A stretch of 64,000 bases of DNA from Gammaproteobacteria bacterium (GCA_027013145.1 JALUXX010000004.1:46171-110170), one strand, 5' to 3'; counted from the stretch's first letter, positions 37,340 through 47,016 are shown. The notes: a model not told the origin generated them from the sequence alone. Translations and numbers: made by a program.

Positions 37340-38485
37340 ATGCAGGGTGCACCGGCGGCGCAGCGGCCGCGGGCGACGGTCCGCAAGGCCGCACGCGGCG
37401 ACCTCGATGCGCTCGTGCGCATCGAGGACCGCTGCTTCGAGACCGACCGCATCACCCGGCGCAGCTTCCGCTATCTGCTCAGCCGCGCCAACGCCGTGAC
37501 CCTCGTCGACGAGGAGCAGGGCCGGATCCGCGGCTACACGATGATCCTGTTCAACTCCGGCACCTCGCTCGCACGCCTGTACTCCTTCGCCGTGGACCCC
37601 GACTTTCGCGGCCGCGGGGTCGCGCGCGGCCTGCTCGAGGCCGGCGATCAGGCCGCGCGCGAGGCGGAGTGCGTCTCCATCCGCCTCGAGGTGCGCAAGG
37701 ACAACACCGCGGCGATCCGCCTGTTCGAGTCCGCCGGGTACCGGCGCTTCGGCGCCTACGACGACTACTACGAAGATCACATGGGCGCCTTGCGCTACGA
37801 GAAATCCCTCATCGCGCACCTCAAGCCCGAGTTCGCCCGCGTCCCCTACTACGCGCAGACCCTGGATTTCACCTGCGGCCCGGCCGCGCTGATCATGGCG
37901 ATGAAATCGCTCGACCCCGGACTGACGCTCGACCGCAAGCTCGAGCTGCGCATCTGGCGCGAGTCGACCACCGTCTTCATGACCTCCGGGCACGGCGGCT
38001 GCGGCCCCTACGGGCTGGCGCTGTCGGCCTACCACCGCGGCTTCGACGTGGAGATCCACGTCAACGACACCGGCGCCTTGTTCATCGACTCGGTGCGCAG
38101 CCCCGAAAAGAAGGAGGTCATCGCGCTGGTGCAGGACGACTTTCTCGATGAGATCCGCCGCTCGCCGATCCGCCTGACCCACGGGTCGCTGAACGTCGCC
38201 CAGATCGAGGAGAGGTTCGCCGCGGGGGCGATCCCGATCGTACTGATCAGCTCCTACCGCATCTACCGCGAAAAGTTCCCGCACTGGGTCGTGGTCACGG
38301 GCTTCGACGACCGGTTCATTTACGTGCACGACCCGTTCATCGACTACGACGCCGGCAAGACGCTGACCGATTGCGTCAACATGCCGATCCTGAAAAAGGA
38401 CTTCGAGCGCATGGCCCGCTACGGCAAGGCCGGGCAGAAGGCGGTGCTCCTGCTCAGCCGCGCCCCGGGGGCCGGCCGCCCGTGA
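37340..38485 (+). CDS. GNAT acetyltransferase fused to a C39-type cysteine peptidase
   Basis: 381-aa two-domain protein. Residues about 12-150 form a GNAT domain like RimI (VRKAARGDLDALVRIEDRCF, the acetyl-CoA loop DPDFRGRGVARGLL, and NTAAIRLFESAGYRRFG). Residues about 160-375 form a papain-like C39 domain with the catalytic cysteine in LDFTCGPAALIM and the His/Asp part in PHWVVVTGFDD and YVHDPF. There is no signal peptide or membrane helix, so it acts in the cytoplasm. The stop overlaps the next gene as GTGA. The substrate is unknown; the fusion suggests processing and N-acetylation of a peptide or protein. Confidence 0.88.
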   Translation: MQGAPAAQRPRATVRKAARGDLDALVRIEDRCFETDRITRRSFRYLLSRANAVTLVDEEQGRIRGYTMILFNSGTSLARLYSFAVDPDFRGRGVARGLLEAGDQAAREAECVSIRLEVRKDNTAAIRLFESAGYRRFGAYDDYYEDHMGALRYEKSLIAHLKPEFARVPYYAQTLDFTCGPAALIMAMKSLDPGLTLDRKLELRIWRESTTVFMTSGHGGCGPYGLALSAYHRGFDVEIHVNDTGALFIDSVRSPEKKEVIALVQDDFLDEIRRSPIRLTHGSLNVAQIEERFAAGAIPIVLISSYRIYREKFPHWVVVTGFDDRFIYVHDPFIDYDAGKTLTDCVNMPILKKDFERMARYGKAGQKAVLLLSRAPGAGRP

Positions 38486-39957
38486 CCACCGACATCCTCG
38501 TCGTCGACAGCGTTCGCGACTGGCCCGCGAACGAACCGGCGGTCACGGTGATCACCGACGCCGACTACATCGCCGGCGCCCTGCCCCAATCCGCCGGGCG
38601 CGTGCGCATCATCAACCTGTGCCGCAGCTATCGCTATCTGAGCACCGGCTATTACTGCTCGCTGCTCGCCGAGGCGCGCCGCCACAAGGTGATCCCCACG
38701 GTCAAGACGATCTCCGATCTCAGCCGCAAGGCCATCTACGACCTGGAGCTGTCCGACCTAGACGCCCTGGTGCAGAAGAGCGCGCGCAAGCGCACCGCCG
38801 AAGACGGCGATCGCTTCGAGCTGGCGGTCTGCTTCGGGCGCTGCGAGGATCCGGACTTCGAGGAACTCGCGCGCGAGATCTTCGAACTGTTCCCCTGTCC
38901 GCTGCTGCGCGTCGAGTTGCGGCGCCGCGGGCGCTGGCGCATCGAGGCCGTCCGGCCCGCGCACCTGCAGCACCTCAACGGCGGGCTCCAGACGCAGTTT
39001 TCGGCCGCGCTCGGACACTACGTCGCGCGCCGCTGGCAGGGGCCGAAGGCGCGCCGCACCTCGAAATACGACCTCGCCGTCCTGCACAACCCCGACGAGC
39101 AGCTCGCGCCGTCGAACCGTCGCGCGCTCCAGTCGTTCGTGCGCGAGGGCAAGGCGCTGGGCGTCGACGTGGAGCTGATCGGCCGGCGCGACTACGGCCG
39201 GCTGGCCGAGTTCGACGCCCTGTTCATCCGCGAGACGACGGCGATCGACCATTACACCTATCGCTTCGCAAAGAAGGCCGAGAGCGAAGGGATGGTGGTG
39301 ATCGACGACCCGGACTCGATCCTCAAGTGCACGAACAAGGTCTACCTCGCGGAGCTGCTGCGCGCCAACCGCGTCCCCACGCCCAGGACGCTGATCCTGC
39401 AGCGCGACCGCAAGGATCTGCGCGCCTGGGTGGAGAGCGAGATCCCCTATCCCGTGATCCTCAAGATCCCGGACGGTTCCTTCTCGCGCGGCGTGTTCAA
39501 GGCCGGTGACGCCGCGGCATTCGAGGAGGTCACCGCGCGGCTGTTCCGCGAGTCCGACCTGCTGCTGGCGCAGGAATTCCGCTACACCCCCTTCGACTGG
39601 CGCATCGGCGTCTTCAACCGCCGCCCGCTCTACGCCTGCCGGTACTTCATGTCGCGGCGCCACTGGCAGATCGTTCGCCACCGCGACAACGGGCGCCCGG
39701 TGGCCGGGGACTCGGAGACCCTCGCCGTCGAGGACGCGCCGCGAACGGTGGTCGAGGCCGCCCTGCGCGCCGCCAACCTGATCGGGGACGGCCTCTACGG
39801 GGTCGACCTGAAGGAGGACGAACGCGGCGTGTGCGTGATCGAGGTCAACGACAACCCGAACCTCGACGCCGGAGTCGAGGACGAGGTACTGAAGGAGCGG
39901 CTCTACCGCGCCGTGATGGAAGAGTTCGTGCGGCGCATGGAGCTGCGACGCAGTTGA
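38482..39957 (+). CDS. RimK-like ATP-grasp ligase with N-terminal RimK-associated domain
   Basis: 491-aa ATP-dependent carboxylate-amine ligase. The first 180 residues are the domain found before ATP-grasp in this subfamily (INLCRSYRYLSTGYYCSLLA). The ATP-grasp part (about 280-480) shows VVIDDPDSILKCTNKVYLAE, PVILKIPDGSFSRGVFK and the metal-binding end VIEVNDNPNLDAG. Enzymes of this fold add amino acids (often glutamate) to protein or small-molecule carboxylates. The GTG start at 38482 overlaps the GNAT-C39 stop, and its own stop overlaps the mazG start. These couplings imply a joint function with the upstream gene, which is not characterised. Confidence 0.9.
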   Translation: MTTDILVVDSVRDWPANEPAVTVITDADYIAGALPQSAGRVRIINLCRSYRYLSTGYYCSLLAEARRHKVIPTVKTISDLSRKAIYDLELSDLDALVQKSARKRTAEDGDRFELAVCFGRCEDPDFEELAREIFELFPCPLLRVELRRRGRWRIEAVRPAHLQHLNGGLQTQFSAALGHYVARRWQGPKARRTSKYDLAVLHNPDEQLAPSNRRALQSFVREGKALGVDVELIGRRDYGRLAEFDALFIRETTAIDHYTYRFAKKAESEGMVVIDDPDSILKCTNKVYLAELLRANRVPTPRTLILQRDRKDLRAWVESEIPYPVILKIPDGSFSRGVFKAGDAAAFEEVTARLFRESDLLLAQEFRYTPFDWRIGVFNRRPLYACRYFMSRRHWQIVRHRDNGRPVAGDSETLAVEDAPRTVVEAALRAANLIGDGLYGVDLKEDERGVCVIEVNDNPNLDAGVEDEVLKERLYRAVMEEFVRRMELRRS

Positions 39958-40778
39958 GCGGCGCGGACTCCGATTCGGCGGGCGCGGCCCTGGGGCGGCT
40001 GCTGGCGATCATGGCGCGCCTGCGCGACCCGCAGCACGGCTGCCCCTGGGACCTGCGCCAGAGCTTCGCGACCATCGCCCCCTACACCATCGAGGAGGCG
40101 CACGAGGTGGCCGACGCCATCGAGCGCAACGATCTCGAGGCGCTGCGCGGCGAGCTGGGCGATCTGCTCTTCCAGGTGGTCTACCACGCGCGGCTGGCCG
40201 AAGAGGCCGGCGCGTTCGATTTCGCCGCCGTCGCGCGCGCGATCGCCGACAAGCTCGTCTCCCGCCACCCGCACCTCTTCGATCCGGACGCCGCAGGGAC
40301 GCCACCGGCGCGGGGCGCCTGGGAGGACCACAAGATCCGCGAGAACCGGTCGCGGGCGGGCGGCGGCGACCCGAGCCTGCTCGCCGACATCGGGCGCGCG
40401 CTGCCCGCGCTGTTGCGTGCCCACAAGCTCCAGAAGCGCGTCGCGCGCGTGGGCTTCGACTGGCCCGGGCCCGCGCCGGTGCTGGAAAAACTCGACGAGG
40501 AGATCGCCGAGCTGCGCGCGGCCCTGTCGGCGCATGCCGCGCCCGAACGGGTGACGGCCGAACTCGGCGACGTGCTCTTCACCTGCGTCAATCTCGCCCG
40601 TCACCTCGGCGTCGACCCCGAGGCGGCGCTGCGCGGCGCCAACGCCCGCTTCGAGCGGCGCTTCCGCTACATCGAGGAGCGCCTCCGGCGCTCCGGGCGG
40701 CGCCCGGAGGACGCGGGGGCGGAGGAACTCGAGGCGCTGTGGCGCGAGGCCAAGGCGCAGGAGCCGGCTGGCGGCTGA
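39954..40778 (+). CDS. mazG: MazG nucleoside triphosphate pyrophosphohydrolase
   Basis: 274-aa house-cleaning NTP pyrophosphatase with two tandem MazG folds. The first contains DPQHGCPWDLRQSF, TIEEAHEVADAIE and GELGDLLFQVVYHA; the second contains LDEEIAELRAAL and AELGDVLFTCVNLAR. Metal-binding Glu/Asp residues are kept in both. The TTG start at 39954 overlaps the upstream TGA (TTGA), giving the normal family length; no ATG precedes the first conserved block. Whether it acts together with the ligase pair or is only co-transcribed is open. Confidence 0.9.
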   Translation: MSGADSDSAGAALGRLLAIMARLRDPQHGCPWDLRQSFATIAPYTIEEAHEVADAIERNDLEALRGELGDLLFQVVYHARLAEEAGAFDFAAVARAIADKLVSRHPHLFDPDAAGTPPARGAWEDHKIRENRSRAGGGDPSLLADIGRALPALLRAHKLQKRVARVGFDWPGPAPVLEKLDEEIAELRAALSAHAAPERVTAELGDVLFTCVNLARHLGVDPEAALRGANARFERRFRYIEERLRRSGRRPEDAGAEELEALWREAKAQEPAGG

Positions 40779-40793
40779 AGCGCCCCGCACCGC

Positions 40794-41633
40794 TCAGGCC
40801 GCGCCCTCCCGGGCGCAGCACTCGTAGACGCCGAAGAGCTGGCCGGCGCCCCGCGGCGCATGGGCGTCGTAGTGCAGGGCCGCGAGGCGCAGGTCGGCGG
40901 GGGGATCTAGCGCCGGGCCCTCGAGCACCGTGTCGTAGCCGGTGCCGCCCAGCAGGCGGTGGGCGTGCGTCAGATAGAGCCGCCGCAGGACCCCGGAGGC
41001 CACGAGGGTGTGCAGGAGCTTCGGGCCGGCCACGGCGTACTGGCTGCAGTAGCCGCGCTCGACGAGCGCGGCGACCAGGCGCCGCCCCTCGACGCGGCGT
41101 CCGTTGCCGGCGAACAGCACCCGCAGTCCGCGGCGCTCCAGGGACGCGACGCGCCCGGGGTCGGCCCCCTCGCCGGTCACCACGTAGAAGGCGCGCCGCT
41201 GCAGGTCGACCGAGTCGGGAATCGGCAGATCCAGGCTGGCGCTGACGACCGCCACCGCCGGCTGCGGGGCCAGGCCCTGGGCGAGGCGCCATTCCAGCAG
41301 GTCGGCGTAAGGCTCCTGCGCGCTCACCGGCAGATCGTCCTGGGCGCGCCCCTCGGCGAGATCGCGGAAATAGCGGGCGCTGGTGATCAGCACGTGCGCC
41401 TGCGCGGCCAGTTCCTGGAACAGCCGCCAGTCCCGGGGGTTCACCGTCGCCGCCGGGACACGGTGGCGGGCGCTGCCCGGTTCGACGAGCGCGATCCGCC
41501 CGTCGAGGCTGGCGATGAAGTTGCTGTAGACCATGGGGGCGTCGGCGCGGTGAAGGGCGTGCGCCAGATAGACCCCCCGCAGGGCCACCTCGGCCGGCGG
41601 CCCGGGGTAGAGACGCGTCAACGGTTCATCCAT
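40794..41633 (-). CDS. RibD-like pyrimidine reductase family protein
   Basis: 279-aa protein of the RibD C-terminal (bacterial DHFR-like) reductase fold. Recognisable segments are MVYSNFIASLDGRIAL, VLITSARYFRDLAEG, YAVAGPKLLHTLVASGVL and LTHAHRLLGGTGYD. No deaminase domain is present. The true substrate is unproven. The ATG at 41633 directly follows GAGGGG; spacing is tight, so a start slightly downstream (TTG 41621) is possible. It converges with mazG (15 bp apart). Confidence 0.82.
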   Translation of the reverse strand: MDEPLTRLYPGPPAEVALRGVYLAHALHRADAPMVYSNFIASLDGRIALVEPGSARHRVPAATVNPRDWRLFQELAAQAHVLITSARYFRDLAEGRAQDDLPVSAQEPYADLLEWRLAQGLAPQPAVAVVSASLDLPIPDSVDLQRRAFYVVTGEGADPGRVASLERRGLRVLFAGNGRRVEGRRLVAALVERGYCSQYAVAGPKLLHTLVASGVLRRLYLTHAHRLLGGTGYDTVLEGPALDPPADLRLAALHYDAHAPRGAGQLFGVYECCAREGAA

Positions 41634-41694
41634 CCCCTCGGCCCCCGGGTGGCGAAATGTGATGCGGTTCACAATCCGAACGTGAGCCGTTCCA

Positions 41695-41820
41695 CGGAAA
41701 CGGGCCCCGTCCATCCAAGATACTACCCCTGTTCTCGGTCCCCAAGTGCCCGGAGCGAGAACCTCCTCTTGGACCCAGTCCATGTTTCCGGCCGGCGACC
41801 CCCTCGCCGGCCATTTTTTT
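41695..41820 (+). ncRNA. Candidate structured small RNA ending in an intrinsic terminator
   Basis: No protein is supportable in the 200-bp gap 41634-41833. Three nested 7-bp helices are seen: CGGAAAC/GTTTCCG (41695-41701 with 41784-41790), TCCAAGA/TCTTGGA (41714-41720 with 41767-41773) and GTTCTCG/CGAGAAC (41731-41737 with 41756-41762). A canonical terminator on the plus strand follows directly. Both flanking genes are on the minus strand, so the terminator has no obvious coding transcript. The promoter is not identified, and the 5' end is unknown. It does not match tRNA, 4.5S or 6S patterns that I know. Confidence 0.4.
41790..41820 (+). terminator. Strong intrinsic terminator, plus strand
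   Basis: GGCCGGCGA (41790-41798) pairs perfectly with TCGCCGGCC (41804-41812) around CCCCC. An A and seven T residues (41814-41820) follow. In minus orientation the T-tract would precede the stem, so the signal works for plus-strand transcription only. Confidence 0.85.
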
Positions 41821-41833
41821 GGCCGCCCCGCCG

Positions 41834-42283
41834 TCAGCGCCCCGGGGGCGGTCCGAACAGCCAGTAATAGCCGAAGTTGTAGAAGACATGCAGGAGCATC
41901 GGCAGGCGCAGGCGCTGGTCGCGGTCCATGAAATAGCCGAACACCAGCGAAGGGAAGAAGGTCAGGGCGGCCCACAGCGGCGGGTGGTTCAGGAAGTGCA
42001 GCCCGGCGAACAACACACTGGTGAGGACATTCGCCGCCGTCACCGGCCCCAGGCCGCGGCTCCCCAGCAGATCGCGCAGGAGCTGCTGCACGCCGCCGCG
42101 GAAGACGAACTCCTCGAGCAGCGGGAACGCCAGCGCCGGCAGCAGGAACCGTACCGGCGCCTGCAGCGGCCAGGCGAGGTGCGGGGCGGACCCGCCGATC
42201 AGGAACAGGAACACCCAGAACAGCGGTCCGGCAACCAGCGCCCCCACCAGCGCCCGGTCCCATTTCGGGGACAGTATACCCAT
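41834..42283 (-). CDS. CPBP-family glutamic intramembrane protease, MrtJ (JDVT-CTERM)-like
   Basis: 149-aa membrane protein with about four helices. It carries the CPBP/Abi catalytic motifs: FPLLEEFVFRGG (double Glu and Arg), AGLHFLNHPPLWAAL and LLHVFYNFGYYW. The small size and the HPPLWA...FFPSLVFGYF segment resemble the protease of JDVT-CTERM sorting systems; assignment to that subfamily is from memory and tentative. No JDVT-CTERM substrate is seen in the window, although a VPLPA-CTERM protein is present at 9.0-9.8 kb. Confidence 0.72.
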   Translation of the reverse strand: MGILSPKWDRALVGALVAGPLFWVFLFLIGGSAPHLAWPLQAPVRFLLPALAFPLLEEFVFRGGVQQLLRDLLGSRGLGPVTAANVLTSVLFAGLHFLNHPPLWAALTFFPSLVFGYFMDRDQRLRLPMLLHVFYNFGYYWLFGPPPGR

Positions 42284-42356
42284 TTCCGCTCGTCACCCGC
42301 CCGCAGGGTCGCGCCGTCGTTCAAGGCGAGGCCGGCCCGCCGACCACAGGTTATCG

Positions 42357-42452
42357 CATAAGGGACGGGGGCGTATTAGGTAAACTGTCCCCGTAATAGT
42401 GGTCCATAAGGGACGGGGGCGTATTAGGTAAACTGTCCCCGTAATAGTGGTC
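42357..42452. repeat. Tandem duplication of a 48-bp unit next to tRNA-Pro
   Basis: Two identical 48-bp copies (42357-42404 and 42405-42452). Each contains GGGACGGGGGCGTATTAGG and GTAAACTGTCCCCG, whose GGGAC/GTCCC ends can pair. The second copy ends inside the 3' terminus of tRNA-Pro (the bases encoding ...ACCA), so both copies carry that TGGTC end. Confidence 0.9.
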
Positions 42453-42524
42453 GGGGTGAGAGGATTCGAACCTCCGGCCCCTGCCTCCCGAAGGCAGTGC
42501 TCTACCAGGCTGAGCTACACCCCG
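42448..42524 (-). tRNA. tRNA-Pro (anticodon CGG)
   Basis: 77 nt including an encoded CCA. The cloverleaf is complete: acceptor CGGGGTG/CACCCCG, D-arm GCTCAGCCTGGTAGAGC, anticodon stem CTGCC/GGCAG with loop TTCGGGA (anticodon CGG), and T-arm with GGTTCGAATCC. It lies 20 bp downstream of ispB on the same strand and could be processed from that transcript. Confidence 0.96.
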
Positions 42525-42544
42525 AAGTACGCGTGCGGAAACGA

Positions 42545-43543
42545 TCAGTAGCTGCGGTCGACCGAGAAGTCGGCGAGGGCGTCGAGCCCGTCCCGGTAGA
42601 CCGATGGGGGGATCCCCAGGAGCAGATCCTTGGCCAGACCGGCCTCGTGCCGCGCGAGGCGCTCAGTGTACGCGATGGCCCCGGTCGACTCAACGGCCCG
42701 CAGGACCGCGTCGATCCCGTCGCGGCCGCCCTCGCGGATCGCGCGGCGCAGCACCGCCACCGCCTCCGGCCCCCCCTCGCGCAGGGCGTAGATCAGCGGG
42801 AGGGTCGGCTTGCCCTCCGCCAGATCGTCGCCGACGTTCTTGCCGATCTCCGCGGCGCTGCCGCTGTAGTCGAGCACGTCGTCGATGAGCTGGAAGGCGT
42901 TGCCGAGGTGGCGCCCGTACCCCGCCAGGGCATGCTCCTGTGCCGGCGTCATGCCCCCGAGGACGGCCCCGAGTTGTGCGGCGGCCTCGAAGAGCTTGGC
43001 GGTCTTGCGGCCGATCACCTCGAGGTAGCGCGCCTCGGTGGTATCCGGGTCGTGGCAGTTCATCAACTGCATGACCTCGCCCTCGGCGATGGTGTTGGTG
43101 GCGTGCGCCATCAGCTCCATGACGCGCATGTTCTGCACCTCGACCATCATCTCGAAGGCGCGCGAGTAGAGAAAGTCGCCGACCAGGACGCTCGCCTCGT
43201 TGCCCCACAGGGCGTTGGCGGTTTCGCGGCCGCGGCGCAGCTCGGAGTCGTCGACGACGTCGTCGTGCAGCAGGGTGGCCGTATGGATGAACTCGACCAC
43301 CGCGGCCAGCTCGATGTGCCGCGTCTCCTGATAGCCGCAAGCGCGCGCGGAGAGCAGCAGCAGCGCGGGGCGCAGCCGCTTGCCGCCGCTGTTGATGATG
43401 TAATGGGAGAGCCGGTCGACCAGCGCCACCTCGGAGTGGAGGCGGCGCCGGATCACGTTGTCCACGGCCCGCAGGTCCTCCGCGACGAGGAGCCGGATCG
43501 CCTCGAGCGACGCGGGGCGTTCGATGGGGGCCGTAGTCTGCAT
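42545..43543 (-). CDS. ispB: Octaprenyl/polyprenyl diphosphate synthase
   Basis: 332-aa trans-prenyltransferase making the quinone side chain. First Asp-rich motif LLHDDVVDDSELRRG and second FQLIDDVLDYSG are intact; GGKRLRPALLLLSARA is typical. The ATG at 43543 gives the standard length; upstream frame to 43789 covers the promoter region of the divergent rplU operon. Position beside rplU-rpmA is conserved in gammaproteobacteria. Confidence 0.94.
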   Translation of the reverse strand: MQTTAPIERPASLEAIRLLVAEDLRAVDNVIRRRLHSEVALVDRLSHYIINSGGKRLRPALLLLSARACGYQETRHIELAAVVEFIHTATLLHDDVVDDSELRRGRETANALWGNEASVLVGDFLYSRAFEMMVEVQNMRVMELMAHATNTIAEGEVMQLMNCHDPDTTEARYLEVIGRKTAKLFEAAAQLGAVLGGMTPAQEHALAGYGRHLGNAFQLIDDVLDYSGSAAEIGKNVGDDLAEGKPTLPLIYALREGGPEAVAVLRRAIREGGRDGIDAVLRAVESTGAIAYTERLARHEAGLAKDLLLGIPPSVYRDGLDALADFSVDRSY

Positions 43544-43672
43544 GCGTCTCGCGGTCTGTGGACGGCGCTCGCCGGGCACCCGGCGGGGGTGCAGGCCGCC
43601 CCCGCGGGGGCAGGCCGCAGCACCGTGGGGCGGGGCGGGCCGACAGCATGGCACCGTCGGAAAGCTTACGGT

Positions 43673-43701
43673 TTGACCGGGGTCAAAGCAACCGATACAA
43701 T
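43673..43701 (+). promoter_or_regulatory. Sigma-70 promoter of rplU-rpmA
   Basis: TTGACC (43673-43678), 17-bp spacer, TACAAT (43696-43701). Both elements match 5 of 6 consensus bases. Transcription should begin near 43708, leaving a leader of about 53 nt before rplU. Confidence 0.85.
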
Positions 43702-43728
43702 CGCCCGTCCTGTTGAATACGCCGACAT

Positions 43729-43753
43729 CCCGTCCAGGCGGGTTTTTTCTGGA
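43729..43753 (+). promoter_or_regulatory. Alternative leader pairings before rplU
   Basis: In the short leader, CCCG (43729-43732) can pair with CGGG (43739-43742), followed by six T residues. Alternatively TCCAG (43733-43737) can pair with CTGGA (43749-43753), which covers the Shine-Dalgarno GGAG. The two pairings exclude each other. An autoregulatory leader is possible; this is inference from a small structure. Confidence 0.35.
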
Positions 43754-43760
43754 GATTCCC

Positions 43761-44072
43761 ATGTACGCCGTGATCGAGACCGGCGGCAAGCAATATCGCG
43801 TCCAGGAAGGCGCGGTGCTGCGCGTCGAGAAGCTGGTCGCCGAGGCCGGGGCCCCGGTGGAGTTCGACCGTGTGCTGCTGATCGCCGACGGCGAGAACGT
43901 TCGTTGCGGTCGCCCCTATCTGGAGGGCGGCAAGGTGACCGCCACCGTCAGCGCCCAGGGTAAGGGCCGCACGGTGGAGATCGTCAAGTTCCGGCGCCGC
44001 AAGCACCACCGCAAGCAGGCCGGCCACCGCCAGCCGTATACGGAAGTGCGCATCACCGGGATCTCCGGCTGA
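43761..44072 (+). CDS. rplU: 50S ribosomal protein L21
   Basis: 103-aa large-subunit protein. The N-terminus [17 protein letters not shown] and the end [17 protein letters not shown] basic stretch (here [20 protein letters not shown]) are diagnostic. TGGAG lies 7 nt before the ATG. It is followed by rpmA after 16 bp. Confidence 0.98.
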   Translation: MYAVIETGGKQYRVQEGAVLRVEKLVAEAGAPVEFDRVLLIADGENVRCGRPYLEGGKVTATVSAQGKGRTVEIVKFRRRKHHRKQAGHRQPYTEVRITGISG

Positions 44073-44088
44073 ACGAGGGCTCAAGGTC

Positions 44089-44346
44089 ATGGCACACAAG
44101 AAGGCGGGCGGCAGTACCCGCAACGGTCGCGATTCCCAGTCCAAGCGCCTCGGCGTGAAGCGCTACGGCGGCGAGGCGGTGGTGGCCGGCAACATCCTGG
44201 TACGCCAGCGCGGGACCCACTTCCATCCCGGCGCGAACGTCGGTTGCGGCCGCGACCATACCCTGTTCGCGCGCGCCGACGGCCACGTGCGCTTCGAAGT
44301 CAAGGGTCCCAAGGGGCGCACCTACGTCACCGTCGTCGCCGGCTGA
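44089..44346 (+). CDS. rpmA: 50S ribosomal protein L27
   Basis: 85 aa. The N-terminus [19 protein letters not shown], which reaches the peptidyl-transferase centre, and [15 protein letters not shown] are diagnostic. It is co-transcribed with rplU; the next gene, obgE, follows after 118 bp. Confidence 0.98.
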   Translation: MAHKKAGGSTRNGRDSQSKRLGVKRYGGEAVVAGNILVRQRGTHFHPGANVGCGRDHTLFARADGHVRFEVKGPKGRTYVTVVAG

Positions 44347-44389
44347 CCGCGGCGGCCCCGCGCGGGTCGGGCGCCGCGCCGGGCGCTGA

Positions 44390-45499
<1,110 letters not shown>

Positions 45500-45555
45500 A
45501 GTCTTGCCGGACGGTTGCCGCCCGGCCGGAGCGGCGCCGCGGAACACACACATAC

Positions 45556-46680
45556 ATGACGTCCCGCGAACAACTCGCCCGCAGCCCGCGCTGGGTGGTC
45601 AAGATCGGCAGCTCGCTGGTCACCGCCGACGGCCGCGGCCTCGACGGCGCCAACCTCGATGCGTGGGTGACACAGCTCGCGGCCCTGCGCGGCGCGGGCC
45701 GCGAGCTGGTGCTGGTCTCCTCCGGGGCGGTGGCCGAGGGCATGGCGCGGCTGGGCTGGCGCGAGCGCCCGCGCGCCCTGTACGAACTCCAGGCGGCCGC
45801 CGCCGTCGGCCAGATGGGCATGGTCCAGGCCTACGAGACCCGTTTCCAGCGCTTCGGCATGCACACCGCGCAGGTGCTCCTGACCCACGACGACCTGGTC
45901 GACCGCAAGCGCTATCTCAACGCGCGCAGCACGCTGCGCACCCTGTTGCGCCTGGGGGTCGTCCCGGTGGTCAACGAAAACGACACCGTGGCCGACGAGG
46001 AGATCCGCTTCGGCGACAACGACACGCTCGCGGCGCTCGTCGCCAACCTGGTCGAGGCGCACCTGCTCGTGATCCTCACCGACCAGGAGGGCCTGTTCGA
46101 CCGCGACCCGCGGACCCATGCCGATGCGCGCCTCATCCCCGACGGGCGCGCCGGCGACCCGGCGCTGGAGGCGCTCGCCGGGACCGGCTCGGGCCGCCTC
46201 GGGCGCGGCGGCATGCGGACCAAGGTGCGGGCGGCGGCGCGGGCGGCGCGCTCGGGCTGCGCCACGCTGATCGTGCACGGGCGCACCCCCGGGATCCTCG
46301 AGCGCATCGCCGCCGGGGACGCGGGCGGCACGCTGCTGCTGCCCGGGCGCGAGCCGCTGGCGGCGCGCAAGCAATGGCTCGCCGGCCAGCTCCAGGTGCG
46401 CGGCCGGCTGGTCCTGGACGCGGGCGCCGTGCGCGTCCTGCGCGAGTCCGGGCGCAGCCTCCTGCCGGTGGGGGTGACCCGGGTCGAGGGCGAGTTCGCC
46501 CGCGGCGAACTCGTCGCCTGCACCGACCCGGACGGGACCCCGGTGGCGCGCGGACTGGTCAACTACGGCGCGGACGAGGCGCGGCGCATCGCCGGGCAGC
46601 CGAGCCACCGCATCGAGGCGCTGCTCGGCTACGTCGACGAGCCGGAACTGATCCACCGGGACAACCTGGTGGTGCTCTGA
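45556..46680 (+). CDS. proB: Glutamate 5-kinase
   Basis: 374-aa first enzyme of proline synthesis. The N-terminal amino-acid kinase domain ([62 protein letters not shown]) is followed by a PUA domain from about residue 280 ([20 protein letters not shown] region, [18 protein letters not shown]). It lies 56 bp after obgE, consistent with the conserved order. Confidence 0.96.
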   Translation: MTSREQLARSPRWVVKIGSSLVTADGRGLDGANLDAWVTQLAALRGAGRELVLVSSGAVAEGMARLGWRERPRALYELQAAAAVGQMGMVQAYETRFQRFGMHTAQVLLTHDDLVDRKRYLNARSTLRTLLRLGVVPVVNENDTVADEEIRFGDNDTLAALVANLVEAHLLVILTDQEGLFDRDPRTHADARLIPDGRAGDPALEALAGTGSGRLGRGGMRTKVRAAARAARSGCATLIVHGRTPGILERIAAGDAGGTLLLPGREPLAARKQWLAGQLQVRGRLVLDAGAVRVLRESGRSLLPVGVTRVEGEFARGELVACTDPDGTPVARGLVNYGADEARRIAGQPSHRIEALLGYVDEPELIHRDNLVVL

Positions 46681-46755
46681 AGGTTCGCGCGGGCCGGTCG
46701 GCGCGGGCCGGTTCGCGGCGCAGGCAGGGGGCCGGGATGGGCCGGCCGGAAGGGG

Positions 46756-47016
46756 CTACAGGGCCCGCAGGCGGGCCTGGAGGCGGCTCTTGTGACGCGC
46801 CGCCTTGTTTTTGTGAATCAACCTCTTACGTGCCATCCGGTCGAGGATGGGCGCCGCGGCCCGGAAGGCGGCCTCGGCCTGGGCGCGGTCGCCCGCATCC
46901 AGCGCCTTGACCGTCTTCTTGAGATAGGTCCGCATCATCGAGCGCTGGCCGGCGTTGGCCATGCGCCGCTTGACGGCCTGGCGGGCGCGTTTCCGTGCCT
47001 GTGAGGTGTTGGCCAA
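46756..47016 (-). CDS. rpsT: 30S ribosomal protein S20
   Basis: 86-aa small-subunit protein ([32 protein letters not shown]). The frame has no ATG at the right place. TTG 47016 with AGGAG 9 nt upstream gives the exact family N-terminus, and E. coli rpsT also starts with UUG, where it matters for autoregulation. The gene is convergent with proB. Confidence 0.96.
   Translation of the reverse strand: MANTSQARKRARQAVKRRMANAGQRSMMRTYLKKTVKALDAGDRAQAEAAFRAAAPILDRMARKRLIHKNKAARHKSRLQARLRAL

Noticed and set aside
41634..41833. FMN-type riboswitch in the minus-strand leader of the RibD-like gene
   Set aside because: The conserved FMN aptamer junction sequences are missing, and the terminator in this gap is oriented to the plus strand.
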